Of a stretch of DNA of 64,000 nucleotides, positions 1 through 8,157 are shown piece after piece. The stretch's first letter is position 1. Every line of letters begins with the position of its first letter. Below the pieces are notes generated by a model. The model made no database searches. It was given only the letters and a program-made list of their open reading frames with translations, and had not been told where the DNA came from. A program made the position numbers and the translations under genes. Source of the DNA: Chryseobacterium sp. MA9 (GTDB lineage: Bacteria > Bacteroidota > Bacteroidia > Flavobacteriales > Weeksellaceae); the NCBI RefSeq assembly GCF_024399315.1, contig NZ_CP075170.1, forward strand, positions 4,030,001 to 4,094,000, read 5' to 3'.

Positions 1-402
1 GATGAAGAACTTTCGGCTATTGCTCAGAAATCATTAAAAGAAGTAAGATATCATTATACTCATGCTGCATCATGGATGAAAATTTTCGCCCAGGGAACAG
101 AAGAAAGCAAATCACGTGTCGTAAAAGCAATTGAAGACATCTGGGAATATACAAAAGGTCTTTTTGCTAAAACAGAAGGCGAAGATGATCTTATTTCTTT
201 GAACATTGCTCCCAATGCAGATGCTCTTTACGAAGAATTCCTTGCCATTACCAAGAAAGATTTTGCAGATTTCGGTTTAGAATATCCTGTAAATCCTTTC
301 ATGCAGCCAAAATCAAGAACGGGATATCATACAGAGTATTTCGGATTTATTCTTTGTGAGCTTCAGTATATGCAGAGAGCGTATCCTGGGTGTACCTGGT
401 AA
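1..402 (+). CDS. paaC: 1,2-phenylacetyl-CoA epoxidase subunit PaaC (3' part)
   Basis: The reading frame is open from base 1, so the gene starts upstream of the window and about half of it (133 residues) is visible. PaaC is the non-catalytic ferritin-like partner of PaaA in the PaaABC(D)E epoxidase, which turns phenylacetyl-CoA into the ring 1,2-epoxide in the cytoplasm. The visible part is mostly helical and ends in the family's typical tail (MQRAYPGCTW, close to the PaaC ending known from E. coli). An internal ATG at 76 is not the start, because the PaaC-like sequence continues in frame before it. The placement just ahead of paaD, with the rest of the paa genes following, supports the call. 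Confidence 0.92.
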   Translation, partial: DEELSAIAQKSLKEVRYHYTHAASWMKIFAQGTEESKSRVVKAIEDIWEYTKGLFAKTEGEDDLISLNIAPNADALYEEFLAITKKDFADFGLEYPVNPFMQPKSRTGYHTEYFGFILCELQYMQRAYPGCTW

Positions 403-408
403 TAAGTT

Positions 409-1218
409 ATGAAGAAGATGCTTCTGCGGATATTGGCTTTTTTTCTTGCAGCATATGTGATATTATGTGTTGGGATTTATTTCTATCAGGAGAAAATCAT
501 TTTTTATCCTGAAAAATTACCGGAAAACTATAAGTTTACATTTGATGGTGATTTTGAAGAAGTAACAATCAGAACACAGGATGATAAGCATTTGAACTCT
601 GTATTATTTAAAGCTCAAAAACCGAAAGGAGTCATCTTTTACCTTCATGGCAATGGGGGATCAATAAAAGGCTGGGCAGAGGTAGCACAGTTATATCGCA
701 GTATGAATTATGATACATTTATACTTGATTATCGGGGCTACGGAAAAAGTGAAGATAAAATTAATAGTAAAGATCAGCTTTTTTCGGACGTTGAAAGTGC
801 TTACAAAGAGCTTTTGAAAAGATATCCGGAGAACAAAATTATTATTTTAGGATATTCTGTAGGAACAGGGTTGGCTGCAAAATTAGCATCAATGCATAAC
901 GCAAGATTATTGATTTTACAGGCACCTTATTACAGTATAGAAGATGAAATGAGCCAGAAATTTTCATTTCTTCCGAAGTTTTTACTGAAATATAATTTTG
1001 AAACTGGTGAATATTTAAAAACCGTTAAGTCGCCAGTAGTTATTTTTCATGGTAATAAAGATGAGGTTATTCATTATAAAGCATCTTTAAAACTTAAAAA
1101 TAATTTAAAAAAAGGTGATAGCCTGATTGTATTAAAAAATCAGGCTCACAACGGAATAACAGATAATTTGGATTATCAGAACGGAATGAGAGTAATTCTT
1201 GATTTTGATAAAAAATAA
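409..1218 (+). CDS. membrane-anchored alpha/beta hydrolase (BEM46-like)
   Basis: A 269-residue serine hydrolase with one N-terminal membrane segment (about residues 4-24) and a hydrolase domain outside it. The oxyanion motif HGNGG is at 80-84, the nucleophile elbow GYSVG puts the serine at 150, and Asp218 and His247 complete a plausible triad. It matches the ABHD/BEM46 type of peptidase S9-like hydrolase in layout. It lies 6 bp after paaC and 3 bp before paaD, so it is co-transcribed with the phenylacetate genes although it is not a standard paa gene. A role in hydrolysing an ester or thioester is possible but is inference only; the substrate is unknown. Confidence 0.8.
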   Translation: MKKMLLRILAFFLAAYVILCVGIYFYQEKIIFYPEKLPENYKFTFDGDFEEVTIRTQDDKHLNSVLFKAQKPKGVIFYLHGNGGSIKGWAEVAQLYRSMNYDTFILDYRGYGKSEDKINSKDQLFSDVESAYKELLKRYPENKIIILGYSVGTGLAAKLASMHNARLLILQAPYYSIEDEMSQKFSFLPKFLLKYNFETGEYLKTVKSPVVIFHGNKDEVIHYKASLKLKNNLKKGDSLIVLKNQAHNGITDNLDYQNGMRVILDFDKK

Positions 1219-1221
1219 AAT

Positions 1222-1686
1222 ATGAATCAGCTTTTAGATTTATTAAAAACAATTCCCGATCCGGAAATTCCGGTTATTGATATTGTGGAATTAGGAATTG
1301 TAAGAGATGCACAGGTTACGGGTGAAAATACCTGTGAAGTGATCATTACACCTACTTATTCTGCCTGTCCTGCTATGTTTACCATTGAAGAGGATATTAT
1401 CAAAATGATGAAAGAAAACGGATGGGATGCGAAAGTAGTGACCAAGATGTTTCCAATCTGGACAACAGACTGGTTAACGGATGAAGCGAGAGAAAAACTC
1501 CGTGTTTACGGAATAACACCTCCCGAAAAAGGAGCAGACGAACACCACATCGGAAAACCGAAAAAATGTCCGCGTTGCGGTTCCGAACATACCAAGCAGA
1601 TCAGCAGATTTGGATCTACCTTGTGTAAGGCTTCTTATCAATGCTTAGACTGCCTGGAGCCATTTGATTATTTTAAATGTCATTGA
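1222..1686 (+). CDS. paaD: phenylacetate degradation protein PaaD (MIP18/DUF59 family)
   Basis: 154 residues. The N-terminal two thirds is a DUF59/MIP18 domain with the conserved cysteine in the SACPAMF stretch (about residue 51). The C-terminal third is a four-cysteine zinc ribbon (CPRCG ... YQCLDC) ending FDYFKCH, the combination that separates PaaD from other DUF59 proteins. PaaD is thought to mature the iron centre or Fe-S cluster of the PaaABCE epoxidase rather than catalyse. It starts 3 bp after the hydrolase gene, with no room for a promoter. Length is close to the family norm of about 165. Confidence 0.93.
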   Translation: MNQLLDLLKTIPDPEIPVIDIVELGIVRDAQVTGENTCEVIITPTYSACPAMFTIEEDIIKMMKENGWDAKVVTKMFPIWTTDWLTDEAREKLRVYGITPPEKGADEHHIGKPKKCPRCGSEHTKQISRFGSTLCKASYQCLDCLEPFDYFKCH

Positions 1687-1741
1687 TGAGTTATCTGGCA
1701 ATCTGCAATAAACTTTACGGCTATGCAAAGCATAACGAAGG

Positions 1742-1811
1742 AATTGTTAGAATGTTAAATTATTAGACTGTTACATTAATTTATATTGTTAAATTAGTGC
1801 GTTGTTAAATA
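1742..1811 (+). repeat. AT-rich GTTA-type intergenic repeat, copy 1
   Basis: The paaD-paaG spacer contains repeated short units of the form TTGTTAAATT and TGTTACATTAA, in both orientations. Similar units occur in the spacers before the thiolase gene (5481-5520) and before paaY (6751-6866). It looks like a degenerate palindromic repeat that has inserted between operon genes. The exact borders are not certain. Confidence 0.5.
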
Positions 1812-1828
1812 ATAAATTAATAAAAACT

Positions 1829-2629
1829 ATGTATACACAACTTGATATTGAAACGCATTTTGACGGGAAGCTTAAAATCGCATATCTTAATCAGCCGGAA
1901 ACAATGAACGCCCTTACCAAGCCGGCTTTATCAGACCTTAGAGATTTTGTTAAAGAATGCAGCGAAGACGAAACGGTAAGATGTGTTGCTATTTCCGGAA
2001 GAGGAAGAGCGTTTTGCTCAGGTCAGAATCTGGATGAAGCTTTTGTGGTAGGCAAAGAACACCATGATCATGACATCATCAGAAAAATTGTGGTAGACTA
2101 TTATAACCCTTTAGTGTTAGAAGTTACCCGTTGCAAAAAACCGGTTATTGCTTTAGTAAACGGTCCTGCAGTAGGAGCTGGGGCGATGTTGGCTTTAATC
2201 TCTGACTTCGTTTTGGCTAATGAGAAAGCATATTTTGCTCAGGCATTTTCAAATATCGGTTTAATTCCTGATACAGGAGGAACTTACTTCTTACCGAAGC
2301 TTTTAGGTAGACAATTGGCCAACTATTTAGCATTTACAGGTAAAAAATTATCTGCTGAAGAATCTAAAGCCCATGGTCTTGTAGCTGAAGTTTTCACTGA
2401 AGATGAATTCGTTCCAAAGTCAATGGAAATTCTTGAAAGAATGGCGAATATGCCGACAGCAGCTCTTAAGCTTACAAAAAAAGCTTTTGCCAGTTCTTAT
2501 ACCAACACATTGAAAGAACAGCTTGAGCTGGAAGGAGATCTTCAGCAGGAAGCTGCAGGCACAGAAGACTTCTTTGAAGGAGTAAATGCCTTTTTACAGA
2601 AAAGAAAACCTAATTATAAAGGAAAATAA
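1829..2629 (+). CDS. paaG: ring 1,2-epoxyphenylacetyl-CoA isomerase PaaG
   Basis: 266 residues counting from the ATG at 1829; an upstream in-frame TTG at 1802 lies in repeat DNA and is unlikely to be the start. It is a crotonase-fold protein: the oxyanion-hole segment is SGRGRAFCSGQNL, and NGPAVGAGAMLAL with the following DTGGTYFLP segment forms the rest of the active site, with the aspartate expected for PaaG. The enzyme isomerises the unstable ring epoxide to the seven-membered oxepin-CoA. The C-terminal helix ends in KRKPNYKGK, common for crotonases. Position between paaD and paaH and a length near the 262 of E. coli PaaG support this rather than PaaF. Confidence 0.9.
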   Translation: MYTQLDIETHFDGKLKIAYLNQPETMNALTKPALSDLRDFVKECSEDETVRCVAISGRGRAFCSGQNLDEAFVVGKEHHDHDIIRKIVVDYYNPLVLEVTRCKKPVIALVNGPAVGAGAMLALISDFVLANEKAYFAQAFSNIGLIPDTGGTYFLPKLLGRQLANYLAFTGKKLSAEESKAHGLVAEVFTEDEFVPKSMEILERMANMPTAALKLTKKAFASSYTNTLKEQLELEGDLQQEAAGTEDFFEGVNAFLQKRKPNYKGK

Positions 2630-2646
2630 TTAATTTGAAATAAGTT

Positions 2647-2812
2647 AATTTGAGAATTTGAAAATGAGAAATGGCAAAGAAAATATTATTGTGAATAAGA
2701 CTTTTGATTTTGCACTACATATTATTGAATTTTCAGAAGATTTATACGAAGCTAAAAAATTTCCTTTGGCAAATTAAATTTTCAAATTAACTCATTTTCA
2801 AATTTTCAAATT
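2647..2812 (+). mobile_element. miniature element with 22-bp inverted ends around an S23 ORF remnant
   Basis: The paaG-paaH spacer is bounded by 22-bp arms at 2647-2668 and 2791-2812 that are inverted copies with one mismatch (left arm AATTTGAGAATTTGAAAATG and two more bases). Between them is a short ORF resembling the start of four-helix-bundle (S23, 23S rRNA intervening-sequence) proteins. Intervening sequences in 23S rRNA are known to combine pairing ends with such an ORF. That this copy once moved as a unit is inference from the layout. Confidence 0.6.
2664..2777 (+). pseudogene. truncated four-helix-bundle (S23 family) ORF
   Basis: A 37-codon ORF. Its middle, IIVNKTFDFALHIIEFSEDL, closely resembles the first helix of S23-type four-helix-bundle proteins, which are normally about 115-125 residues. 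It stops after PLAN, so helices 2-4 are missing. The ATG lies inside the left inverted arm of the element. It is most likely a non-functional remnant. Confidence 0.6.
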
Positions 2813-2818
2813 TAAAAT

Positions 2819-3952
2819 ATGAATGTAGGAATTATCGGTGCCGGAACGATGGGAATCGGCATTGCACAAGTAGCCGCTTCGAACGGATGCAAAGTTTGGG
2901 TGTATGACGCCAACGCAAAACAAGTAGAAACGGCAACTGTAGGTTTGGAAAAAACATTAACCAAATTGGTTGATAAACAAAAAATTTCGGCAGAGAAAAT
3001 GACTGAAATTTTAGCTAATATTTCCATTGCTACAGAATTAAAGGATTTCAAAGACTGTGAACTCATCATTGAAGCCATCATTGAAAACAAAGAAATCAAA
3101 ACCAAAGTGTTTACAGAACTTGAAAACTATGTTTCAGAAAGCTGTATTCTGAGTTCCAATACCTCATCTATTTCTATCACCTCTCTGGGTGCAGAACTAA
3201 AGAAGCCGGAGCGTTTCATTGGAATTCACTTCTTCAATCCGGCTCCATTGATGCCTTTAGTGGAGATTATTCCATCCTTATTAACAGAAAATACACTAGC
3301 AGAAAAAATATACAACCTCATGAAAGAATGGGGAAAGACTCCTGTTATTGCGAAAGATATTCCCGGGTTTATTGTTAACAGAATTGCCAGACCTTATTAT
3401 GGAGAAGGCCTAAGAATTGTTGAAGAAAACATCGCAACACCGGAACAGGTGGATGATGCAATGAAAACACTTGGGAACTTCAAAATGGGACCTTTCGAGT
3501 TGATGGATCTTATCGGAGTGGATGTGAATTTTGCGGTAACAACTACAGTTTACAAAGATTATTTCTACGATCCGAAATACAAGCCATCTTTATTACAGCA
3601 AAGAATGTCTGAAGCAAAACTTCACGGCAGAAAAACAGGAAAAGGGTTCTACAATTACAGTGAAGGAGCAGAAAAACCTGTTGCCCAGAAAGATGATGCC
3701 TTATATCAGCAGATCTTTTTAAGAATCATTTCCATGCTGATCAACGAAGCCGTTGAAGCCAAAAGATTAGGCATTGCGAATGACGAAGATCTAGAGCTGG
3801 CAATGCAAAAAGGTGTAAACTATCCGAAAGGATTATTAAGCTGGGGCAAAGAAATCGGGTATGCAAAAATCTCCGAAACCCTTCAGAATCTTTATGAAGA
3901 ATATCAGGAAGAAAGATACAGACAAAGTCCATTACTTCGTAAAATGAATTAG
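2819..3952 (+). CDS. paaH: 3-hydroxyacyl-CoA dehydrogenase PaaH
   Basis: 377 residues. The NAD-binding Rossmann motif GAGTMG is at 7-12, the SSNTSS stretch and the IGIHFFNPAPLMPLVEI segment with its catalytic histidine follow, and the C-terminal dehydrogenase domain begins around residue 185 (DIPGFIVNRI). It oxidises 3-hydroxyadipyl-CoA to 3-oxoadipyl-CoA, the step before thiolysis. E. coli PaaH is about 475 residues with a second C-terminal domain; here a shorter second copy (around 295-377) is present. It begins 6 bp past the repeat element that separates it from paaG. Confidence 0.9.
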   Translation: MNVGIIGAGTMGIGIAQVAASNGCKVWVYDANAKQVETATVGLEKTLTKLVDKQKISAEKMTEILANISIATELKDFKDCELIIEAIIENKEIKTKVFTELENYVSESCILSSNTSSISITSLGAELKKPERFIGIHFFNPAPLMPLVEIIPSLLTENTLAEKIYNLMKEWGKTPVIAKDIPGFIVNRIARPYYGEGLRIVEENIATPEQVDDAMKTLGNFKMGPFELMDLIGVDVNFAVTTTVYKDYFYDPKYKPSLLQQRMSEAKLHGRKTGKGFYNYSEGAEKPVAQKDDALYQQIFLRIISMLINEAVEAKRLGIANDEDLELAMQKGVNYPKGLLSWGKEIGYAKISETLQNLYEEYQEERYRQSPLLRKMN

Positions 3953-3953
3953 A

Positions 3954-4013
3954 TAATTTGAAAATGTACCAATTTGAAAATAGATTATAACAGATTTTTA
4001 TTTTCAAATTAAT
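3954..4013 (+). repeat. solo AATTTGAAAAT inverted repeat
   Basis: Two direct units of AATTTGAAAAT are followed by the inverse ATTTTCAAATT. These are the same units as the ends of the element at 2647-2812, but without an ORF between them. It fills the spacer between paaH and the next gene and could form a hairpin in the mRNA. Confidence 0.55.
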
Positions 4014-4016
4014 ATT

Positions 4017-4325
4017 ATGAATATAGATGAATTTAGAGCTGAGCTGGAGACCAGACTTTTAATTGAGAAACAGTATTTAGCTGAGGAAGCTTCCTCAGTT
4101 GATGAGCAGGAAAGACTTGAGTTACTCGGAAAGTTTAATGAAAAATATAAAGAGCTGATCAAAAGATTAGCCAACGAAAACGGAATTGATTTAAACGAAT
4201 CATATCCCTCTGAATATTCATCAGATTCAGAAAACCTTTCATACGAGCAAATCATTCTGGGGAAAACGATGAGCGTTTACGACAGATTATCAGATGAGCT
4301 GTATGAGGAAATAACAAACATATAA
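4017..4325 (+). CDS. hypothetical acidic protein in the paa operon
   Basis: 102 residues, strongly acidic and predicted helical, with no signal peptide or membrane segment. The first 60 residues (ELETRLLIEKQYLAEEA onward) could form a coiled coil; a serine- and acid-rich stretch follows. I do not recognise a family. It starts right after a repeat and ends 9 bp before paaI, so it is probably made with the pathway enzymes. The base composition matches its neighbours, so a recent foreign origin is not evident. Confidence 0.65.
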   Translation: MNIDEFRAELETRLLIEKQYLAEEASSVDEQERLELLGKFNEKYKELIKRLANENGIDLNESYPSEYSSDSENLSYEQIILGKTMSVYDRLSDELYEEITNI

Positions 4326-4334
4326 TTAACAGAA

Positions 4335-4748
4335 ATGAATCCAAGACAAGTAGCAGATTATATGTTCAATCAGGATTATTTTTCCCAGTGGATGAATATC
4401 AGGATGATTGAAGTAAAAGAAAATTACTGTTTAATAGAAATGCCGATCAAGAAAGATATGATTAACGGGCTTAAGACGGTTCATGGCGGAGTTACCTTTG
4501 CATTTGCAGACTCAGCGCTGGCATTTTCTTCCAACAATACCGGTGATGCTGCTGTAGCATTGAATTGTATCATCAATTTTACCAAAGCAGGGAAAGAGGG
4601 CGATGTTTTCAGAGCAGAAAGTGTGTTGGTAAATGATACAAGAAAAACAGCTGTTTATGACATTCAGATTACCAATCAAAATCAGGAGCTGATTGCAAAA
4701 TTTGTCGGAACAGTCTACAAAATCGGCAAAAAAGTAACCGACCTATAA
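4335..4748 (+). CDS. paaI: acyl-CoA thioesterase PaaI
   Basis: 137 residues with a single hotdog fold. The family motif VHGGVTFAFADSALAF (about residues 48-63) carries the catalytic region; the central helix and the later DTRKTAVYDIQITN strand are as in PaaI. The enzyme frees CoA from dead-end hydroxyphenylacetyl-CoA or related intermediates and so rescues CoA when the pathway stalls. Length and location between paaH and the thiolase gene fit. It starts 9 bp after the small acidic gene. Confidence 0.9.
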   Translation: MNPRQVADYMFNQDYFSQWMNIRMIEVKENYCLIEMPIKKDMINGLKTVHGGVTFAFADSALAFSSNNTGDAAVALNCIINFTKAGKEGDVFRAESVLVNDTRKTAVYDIQITNQNQELIAKFVGTVYKIGKKVTDL

Positions 4749-4778
4749 AAACTAAAACCAAATACTAAATTAAACAAA

Positions 4779-5474
4779 ATGAGAAAAATAATTGCACTGT
4801 TTTTCGGGATTTCAACTCTTCTGATCAATGCTCAGCAGAAAGTGAACGAAACTTTGAAAAAAGAACTTGATGAAATCATGAAGGTGGATCAGGGATACAG
4901 AATGCTTTTTGATACCGAGATAACTCCGGAGAAAAAAGAACAGCTATTAAAAGATCTGAATATTGACAAAGAAGAATTCAAAAAGAAAAGCTGGCAGTTG
5001 GTGGCAGAACACGATAGTCTGAATATACAGACAATTGAAAGTATTATTTCAGAATATGGCTATCCGGGAAAAACACTTGTAGGAGAACCTACAAATCATG
5101 CTGCCTGGTATGTGATTCAGCATTCAACCAAAATTAAAAAATATCTGCCACTCATTAAAGAAGCCGGAAAAAAGAAAGAGATTCCCTTCACTTTGGTTGC
5201 TATGATGGAAGACCGATACCTGATGAATGAAAATAAAGAACAGATCTACGGAACACAGGGAAAAGGAGAAATGACAAAAGATAAAGACGGAAAACAAATC
5301 TTTGTCAATTTTGTATGGCCTGTAAAAGATCTTAAAAATGTTAATAAAAGAAGAAAAGAAGCGGGGTTTGATTCCACCTTTGAAGAAAGTATCCAAAGAA
5401 TGTATGGGAAGGACTTCAAATATGAACCCTATACTTTAAAACAGGTTTTAGAACTAAGAAATAAAAACAAATAA
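4779..5474 (+). CDS. secreted DUF6624-like protein
   Basis: 231 residues with a clear signal peptide (cleavage expected near LLINAQ, residues 16-19). The mature part contains YGYPGKTLVGE followed by AAWYVIQHS and LPLIKEAGKK, a pattern I associate with DUF6624. A conserved-looking histidine (QHS) and an acidic MMEDRYLM segment follow. The function of DUF6624 is unknown. It lies inside the paa operon between paaI and the thiolase gene, 30 bp after paaI, but nothing links an exported protein to this cytoplasmic pathway, so the placement may be accidental. Confidence 0.65.
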   Translation: MRKIIALFFGISTLLINAQQKVNETLKKELDEIMKVDQGYRMLFDTEITPEKKEQLLKDLNIDKEEFKKKSWQLVAEHDSLNIQTIESIISEYGYPGKTLVGEPTNHAAWYVIQHSTKIKKYLPLIKEAGKKKEIPFTLVAMMEDRYLMNENKEQIYGTQGKGEMTKDKDGKQIFVNFVWPVKDLKNVNKRRKEAGFDSTFEESIQRMYGKDFKYEPYTLKQVLELRNKNK

Positions 5475-5480
5475 ATCTGG

Positions 5481-5520
5481 AATTGTTACACGGTTACATT
5501 ACTGGATTATTACATTAAAA
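5481..5520 (+). repeat. AT-rich GTTA-type intergenic repeat, copy 2
   Basis: A short block with TTGTTACACGGTTACATT and TTATTACATT units, matching the repeats at 1742-1811 and 6751-6866. It sits directly before the thiolase start codon and replaces any ordinary spacer. Confidence 0.45.
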
Positions 5521-5525
5521 TATTT

Positions 5526-6731
5526 ATGAACAACGTATACATCATAGACTATGTCAGAACTCCCATCTCAAAACTGCAGGGAGGATTATCAGAAGTAAGA
5601 GCTGATGATTTGGCTGCTATTGTAATCAAAGAAGTAGTAGCAAGGAATCCTGAAGTTCCTGTGGAGGAAATTGAAGATGTTATTTTCGGATGTGCCAATC
5701 AGGCGGGAGAAGATAACAGAAACGTTGCAAGAATGGGACTTTTACTGGCAGGTCTTCCTTACAAAATCGGTGGAGAGACTGTTAACAGACTATGTGCTTC
5801 AGGGATGTCTGCTGTAGCAAATGCATTCCGTTCCATTGCTGCAGGAGAAGGAGAAATTTATATTGCAGGAGGAGTAGAGCATATGACACGTTCCCCTTAT
5901 GTAATGTCAAAACCAAGTGCTGCTTTCGGAAGAGACAGCCAGATGTTTGATACTACTTTCGGATGGCGTTTCATTAACCCTAAAATGAAAGAATTATACG
6001 GGGTTGACGGAATGGGAGAAACTGCAGAAAATTTAGCAGATATCCATCAGATCAATAGGGAAGATCAGGATAAATTTGCCCTTTGGTCTCAGCAGAAAGC
6101 AACAAAAGCTCAGGAAAACGGAAGACTGGCAGAAGAAATCGTAAAAGTTGAAATTCCTCAGAGAAAAGGTGATCCAATCATTTTTGAAAAAGATGAATTC
6201 ATTAAACCTACTTCTTCAATGGAAGGGTTGGCAAAACTTCGTCCGGCTTTTAGAAAAGAAGGAACGGTAACTGCAGGAAACGCTTCAGGAATGAATGATG
6301 GTGCCGCAGCTTTGATTTTAGCAAGTGAAGAAGCCGTTAAAAAATATGGTTTAAAACCAAAAGCAAAAATCCTGGGATCTTCCGTAGCAGGTGTTGAGCC
6401 AAGAATTATGGGAATTGGGCCTGTAGAAGCAGCTCAAAAACTATTGAAGAGATTAAACCTTTCTCTTGAAGATATGGACATTATTGAATTAAATGAGGCA
6501 TTCGCAGCGCAGGCGCTGGCTGTAACAAGAAGTTTAGGTTTAAAAGATGATGACGCAAGAATAAACCCGAACGGAGGTGCTATTGCGATTGGCCACCCGC
6601 TGGGAGTTTCCGGAGCAAGAATTGTAGGTTCTGCTGCAATGGAACTTCAGAAACAGGATAAAAAATATGCATTGTGTACCCTTTGTATCGGTGTCGGACA
6701 GGGATATGCGATGGTAATCGAAAAAGTATAA
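5526..6731 (+). CDS. paaJ: 3-oxoadipyl-CoA thiolase
   Basis: 401 residues, the usual thiolase length. The acyl-accepting cysteine is Cys90 ([11 protein letters not shown]), the general base is His357 (AIGHPLG) and the second cysteine is Cys387 (CIGVGQG); NEAFAAQ lies before them. It cleaves 3-oxoadipyl-CoA to succinyl-CoA and acetyl-CoA, and in E. coli it also acts on the dehydrosuberyl-CoA intermediate. PcaF of the beta-ketoadipate pathway does the same reaction, so the symbol could equally be pcaF; the paa context favours paaJ. It starts directly after a repeat block. Confidence 0.9.
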   Translation: MNNVYIIDYVRTPISKLQGGLSEVRADDLAAIVIKEVVARNPEVPVEEIEDVIFGCANQAGEDNRNVARMGLLLAGLPYKIGGETVNRLCASGMSAVANAFRSIAAGEGEIYIAGGVEHMTRSPYVMSKPSAAFGRDSQMFDTTFGWRFINPKMKELYGVDGMGETAENLADIHQINREDQDKFALWSQQKATKAQENGRLAEEIVKVEIPQRKGDPIIFEKDEFIKPTSSMEGLAKLRPAFRKEGTVTAGNASGMNDGAAALILASEEAVKKYGLKPKAKILGSSVAGVEPRIMGIGPVEAAQKLLKRLNLSLEDMDIIELNEAFAAQALAVTRSLGLKDDDARINPNGGAIAIGHPLGVSGARIVGSAAMELQKQDKKYALCTLCIGVGQGYAMVIEKV

Positions 6732-6750
6732 TTTTTTCAATGTAATGATA

Positions 6751-6866
6751 TAACAATGTATTAGTGTAACAATTCTGTGATTTGTCATTCTGAACATACA
6801 CTGTAGGTTTACGAACATGGTTCATGAAGAATCTCATTGGTAAACTGTTAAATTGATACATTGTTA
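6751..6866 (+). repeat. inverted GTTA-type repeat enclosing a second repeat
   Basis: Arms at 6751-6774 and 6843-6866 match as inverted copies at about 20 of 24 positions (TAACAATGTAT core). Between them lies a separate sequence with TGTCATTCTGAAC and GAAGAATCTCAT, a pairing I know as a common intergenic repeat of Bacteroidota. One repeat therefore appears nested inside another in the thiolase-paaY spacer. Confidence 0.6.
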
Positions 6867-6890
6867 AATTAAATTTTTAACAAAAATTTT

Positions 6891-7484
6891 ATGAACATCT
6901 ACTCATACCACGGGATTCGTCCTGTTATAAAACCTTCTGCTTACATTCATCCGCAGGCAGTCATTATAGGGAATGTAGAAATAGGTGAAGAAGTATATAT
7001 TGGTCCCAATGCAGTAATTCGTGGGGACTGGGGGAAAATTATCATTAAAGACGGAGCCAATGTACAGGAAAACTGTACGCTTCACGTTTTCCCGAATATA
7101 GAAACCATATTGGAAGAATCCGCACACATAGGACATGGCGCGATTATTCATTCAGGGCATATCGGAAAAAACTGTCTGATCGGAATGAACGCTGTGGTAA
7201 TGGACAAAGCCTATATCGGTGATGAAAGTATTGTCGGAGCATTGGCTTTTGTACCGGCTAATTTTACATGTGAACCAAGAAAACTTGTTGTAGGAAGTCC
7301 TGCAAAAATTATCCGTGACGTTTCCGATGAAATGATACACTGGAAAACAGAAGGAACAAAATTATATCAGGAGCTGGCAAGAGAAGGAAAAGAAGCTATT
7401 CTGCCTTGTGAACCTTTTACAGAATATGTTCAGCAGATCCCAACGAAAATTGTGGATTATAGCATTTGGGATGATATAAAATAA
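6891..7484 (+). CDS. paaY: PaaY, gamma-carbonic-anhydrase-like thioesterase
   Basis: 197 residues. Hexapeptide repeats forming a left-handed beta-helix run from about residue 15 to 140 (IHPQAVIIGNVEIGEEVYIG and following). Metal ligand histidines are visible at LHVFPN, AHIGHGAIIH and GHIG. PaaY is a gamma-class carbonic-anhydrase relative; E. coli PaaY is a thioesterase that clears misformed CoA intermediates of this pathway. Length equals that of E. coli PaaY (196). The gene follows the thiolase after a repeat-filled spacer. Confidence 0.87.
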   Translation: MNIYSYHGIRPVIKPSAYIHPQAVIIGNVEIGEEVYIGPNAVIRGDWGKIIIKDGANVQENCTLHVFPNIETILEESAHIGHGAIIHSGHIGKNCLIGMNAVVMDKAYIGDESIVGALAFVPANFTCEPRKLVVGSPAKIIRDVSDEMIHWKTEGTKLYQELAREGKEAILPCEPFTEYVQQIPTKIVDYSIWDDIK

Positions 7485-7490
7485 CAGTGT

Positions 7491-7523
7491 AAACCTTATA
7501 GGTTTTTAAAACCTATAAGGTTT
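7491..7523. repeat. 33-bp palindrome, copy 1
   Basis: A 33-nt inverted repeat with perfect 12-bp arms AAACCTTATAGG and CCTATAAGGTTT around a T/A-rich centre. An identical copy lies at 9015-9047 and a diverged copy at 29919-29951. It lies 39 bp before a REP-associated transposase remnant. It could act as a terminator or mRNA stabiliser after paaY. Confidence 0.85.
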
Positions 7524-7561
7524 GAACTTACCAAAATAAAAACACACAAAATGATAAATAA

Positions 7562-8123
7562 ATGGCTAATAATACAGAAAGCTTCGAGTGTGGATATATC
7601 TATCACATATATTCCCACGCTGTTGGAAAAGATTTAATTTTCCGTGAAGATGAAAACTATCAGTATTTTTTGAATAAATTATTAAAATATATTATTCCTG
7701 TTGCTGATATTTATGCTTACTGTTTATTGCCAAATCATTTTCATTTGCTGTTGAGGTTTAAAGAATTGAATGAAGTTGAACATAAGTATCTAATGAAACC
7801 CTTTAGTAATTTATTGAATGCATATGCTAAAGCTTATAACAAAAGATACAATAGGAAAGGTGCTCTTTTTCTTGACTTTTTGAAACGTAAAAGAGTTCAG
7901 AACGAAAAATATTTGACTAAGCTTGTTCTATAACAATCTGGTAAATCACGGCTATGTAAATGATATTAGCGCATGGAAATATACATCATATAGCTCCTAT
8001 ATCAATTTATCTAAAACAAATAAATTAGAGAGGATGCAATTGATGGAATTTTTTGATACAACAGAAGATTTTATAAAGTATCATATTTCTAGTGTAGAAT
8101 ATGACTTTATGGATTTGGAATAA
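7562..8123 (+). pseudogene. REP-associated tyrosine transposase (Y1/IS200-like), frameshifted
   Basis: The first part (7562-7933) begins like a RAYT protein, with YIYHIYSHAVGKD and the HUH-type motif LLPNHFHLLL. It then hits a stop after YLTKLVL. The family sequence resumes at 7923 in the +1 frame with NNLVNHGYVNDISAWKYTSY, the C-terminal part that carries conserved residues of these proteins. The two pieces together have the expected length of about 185 residues, so one small indel near 7930 has split the gene. RAYTs mobilise or maintain REP palindromes; the 33-bp palindromes on either side are candidate partners. It is inserted between paaY and paaZ. Confidence 0.8.
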
Positions 8124-8157
8124 TTTAAATACTCGTGAACAAGAGACAAAATAAAAT

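Noticed and set aside
2812-3105. - strand ORF over paaH
   Set aside because: A shadow of the well-supported paaH frame, with no start context or domain.
7562-7933. a functional RAYT transposase
   Set aside because: The frame stops before the conserved C-terminal part, which continues in another frame.
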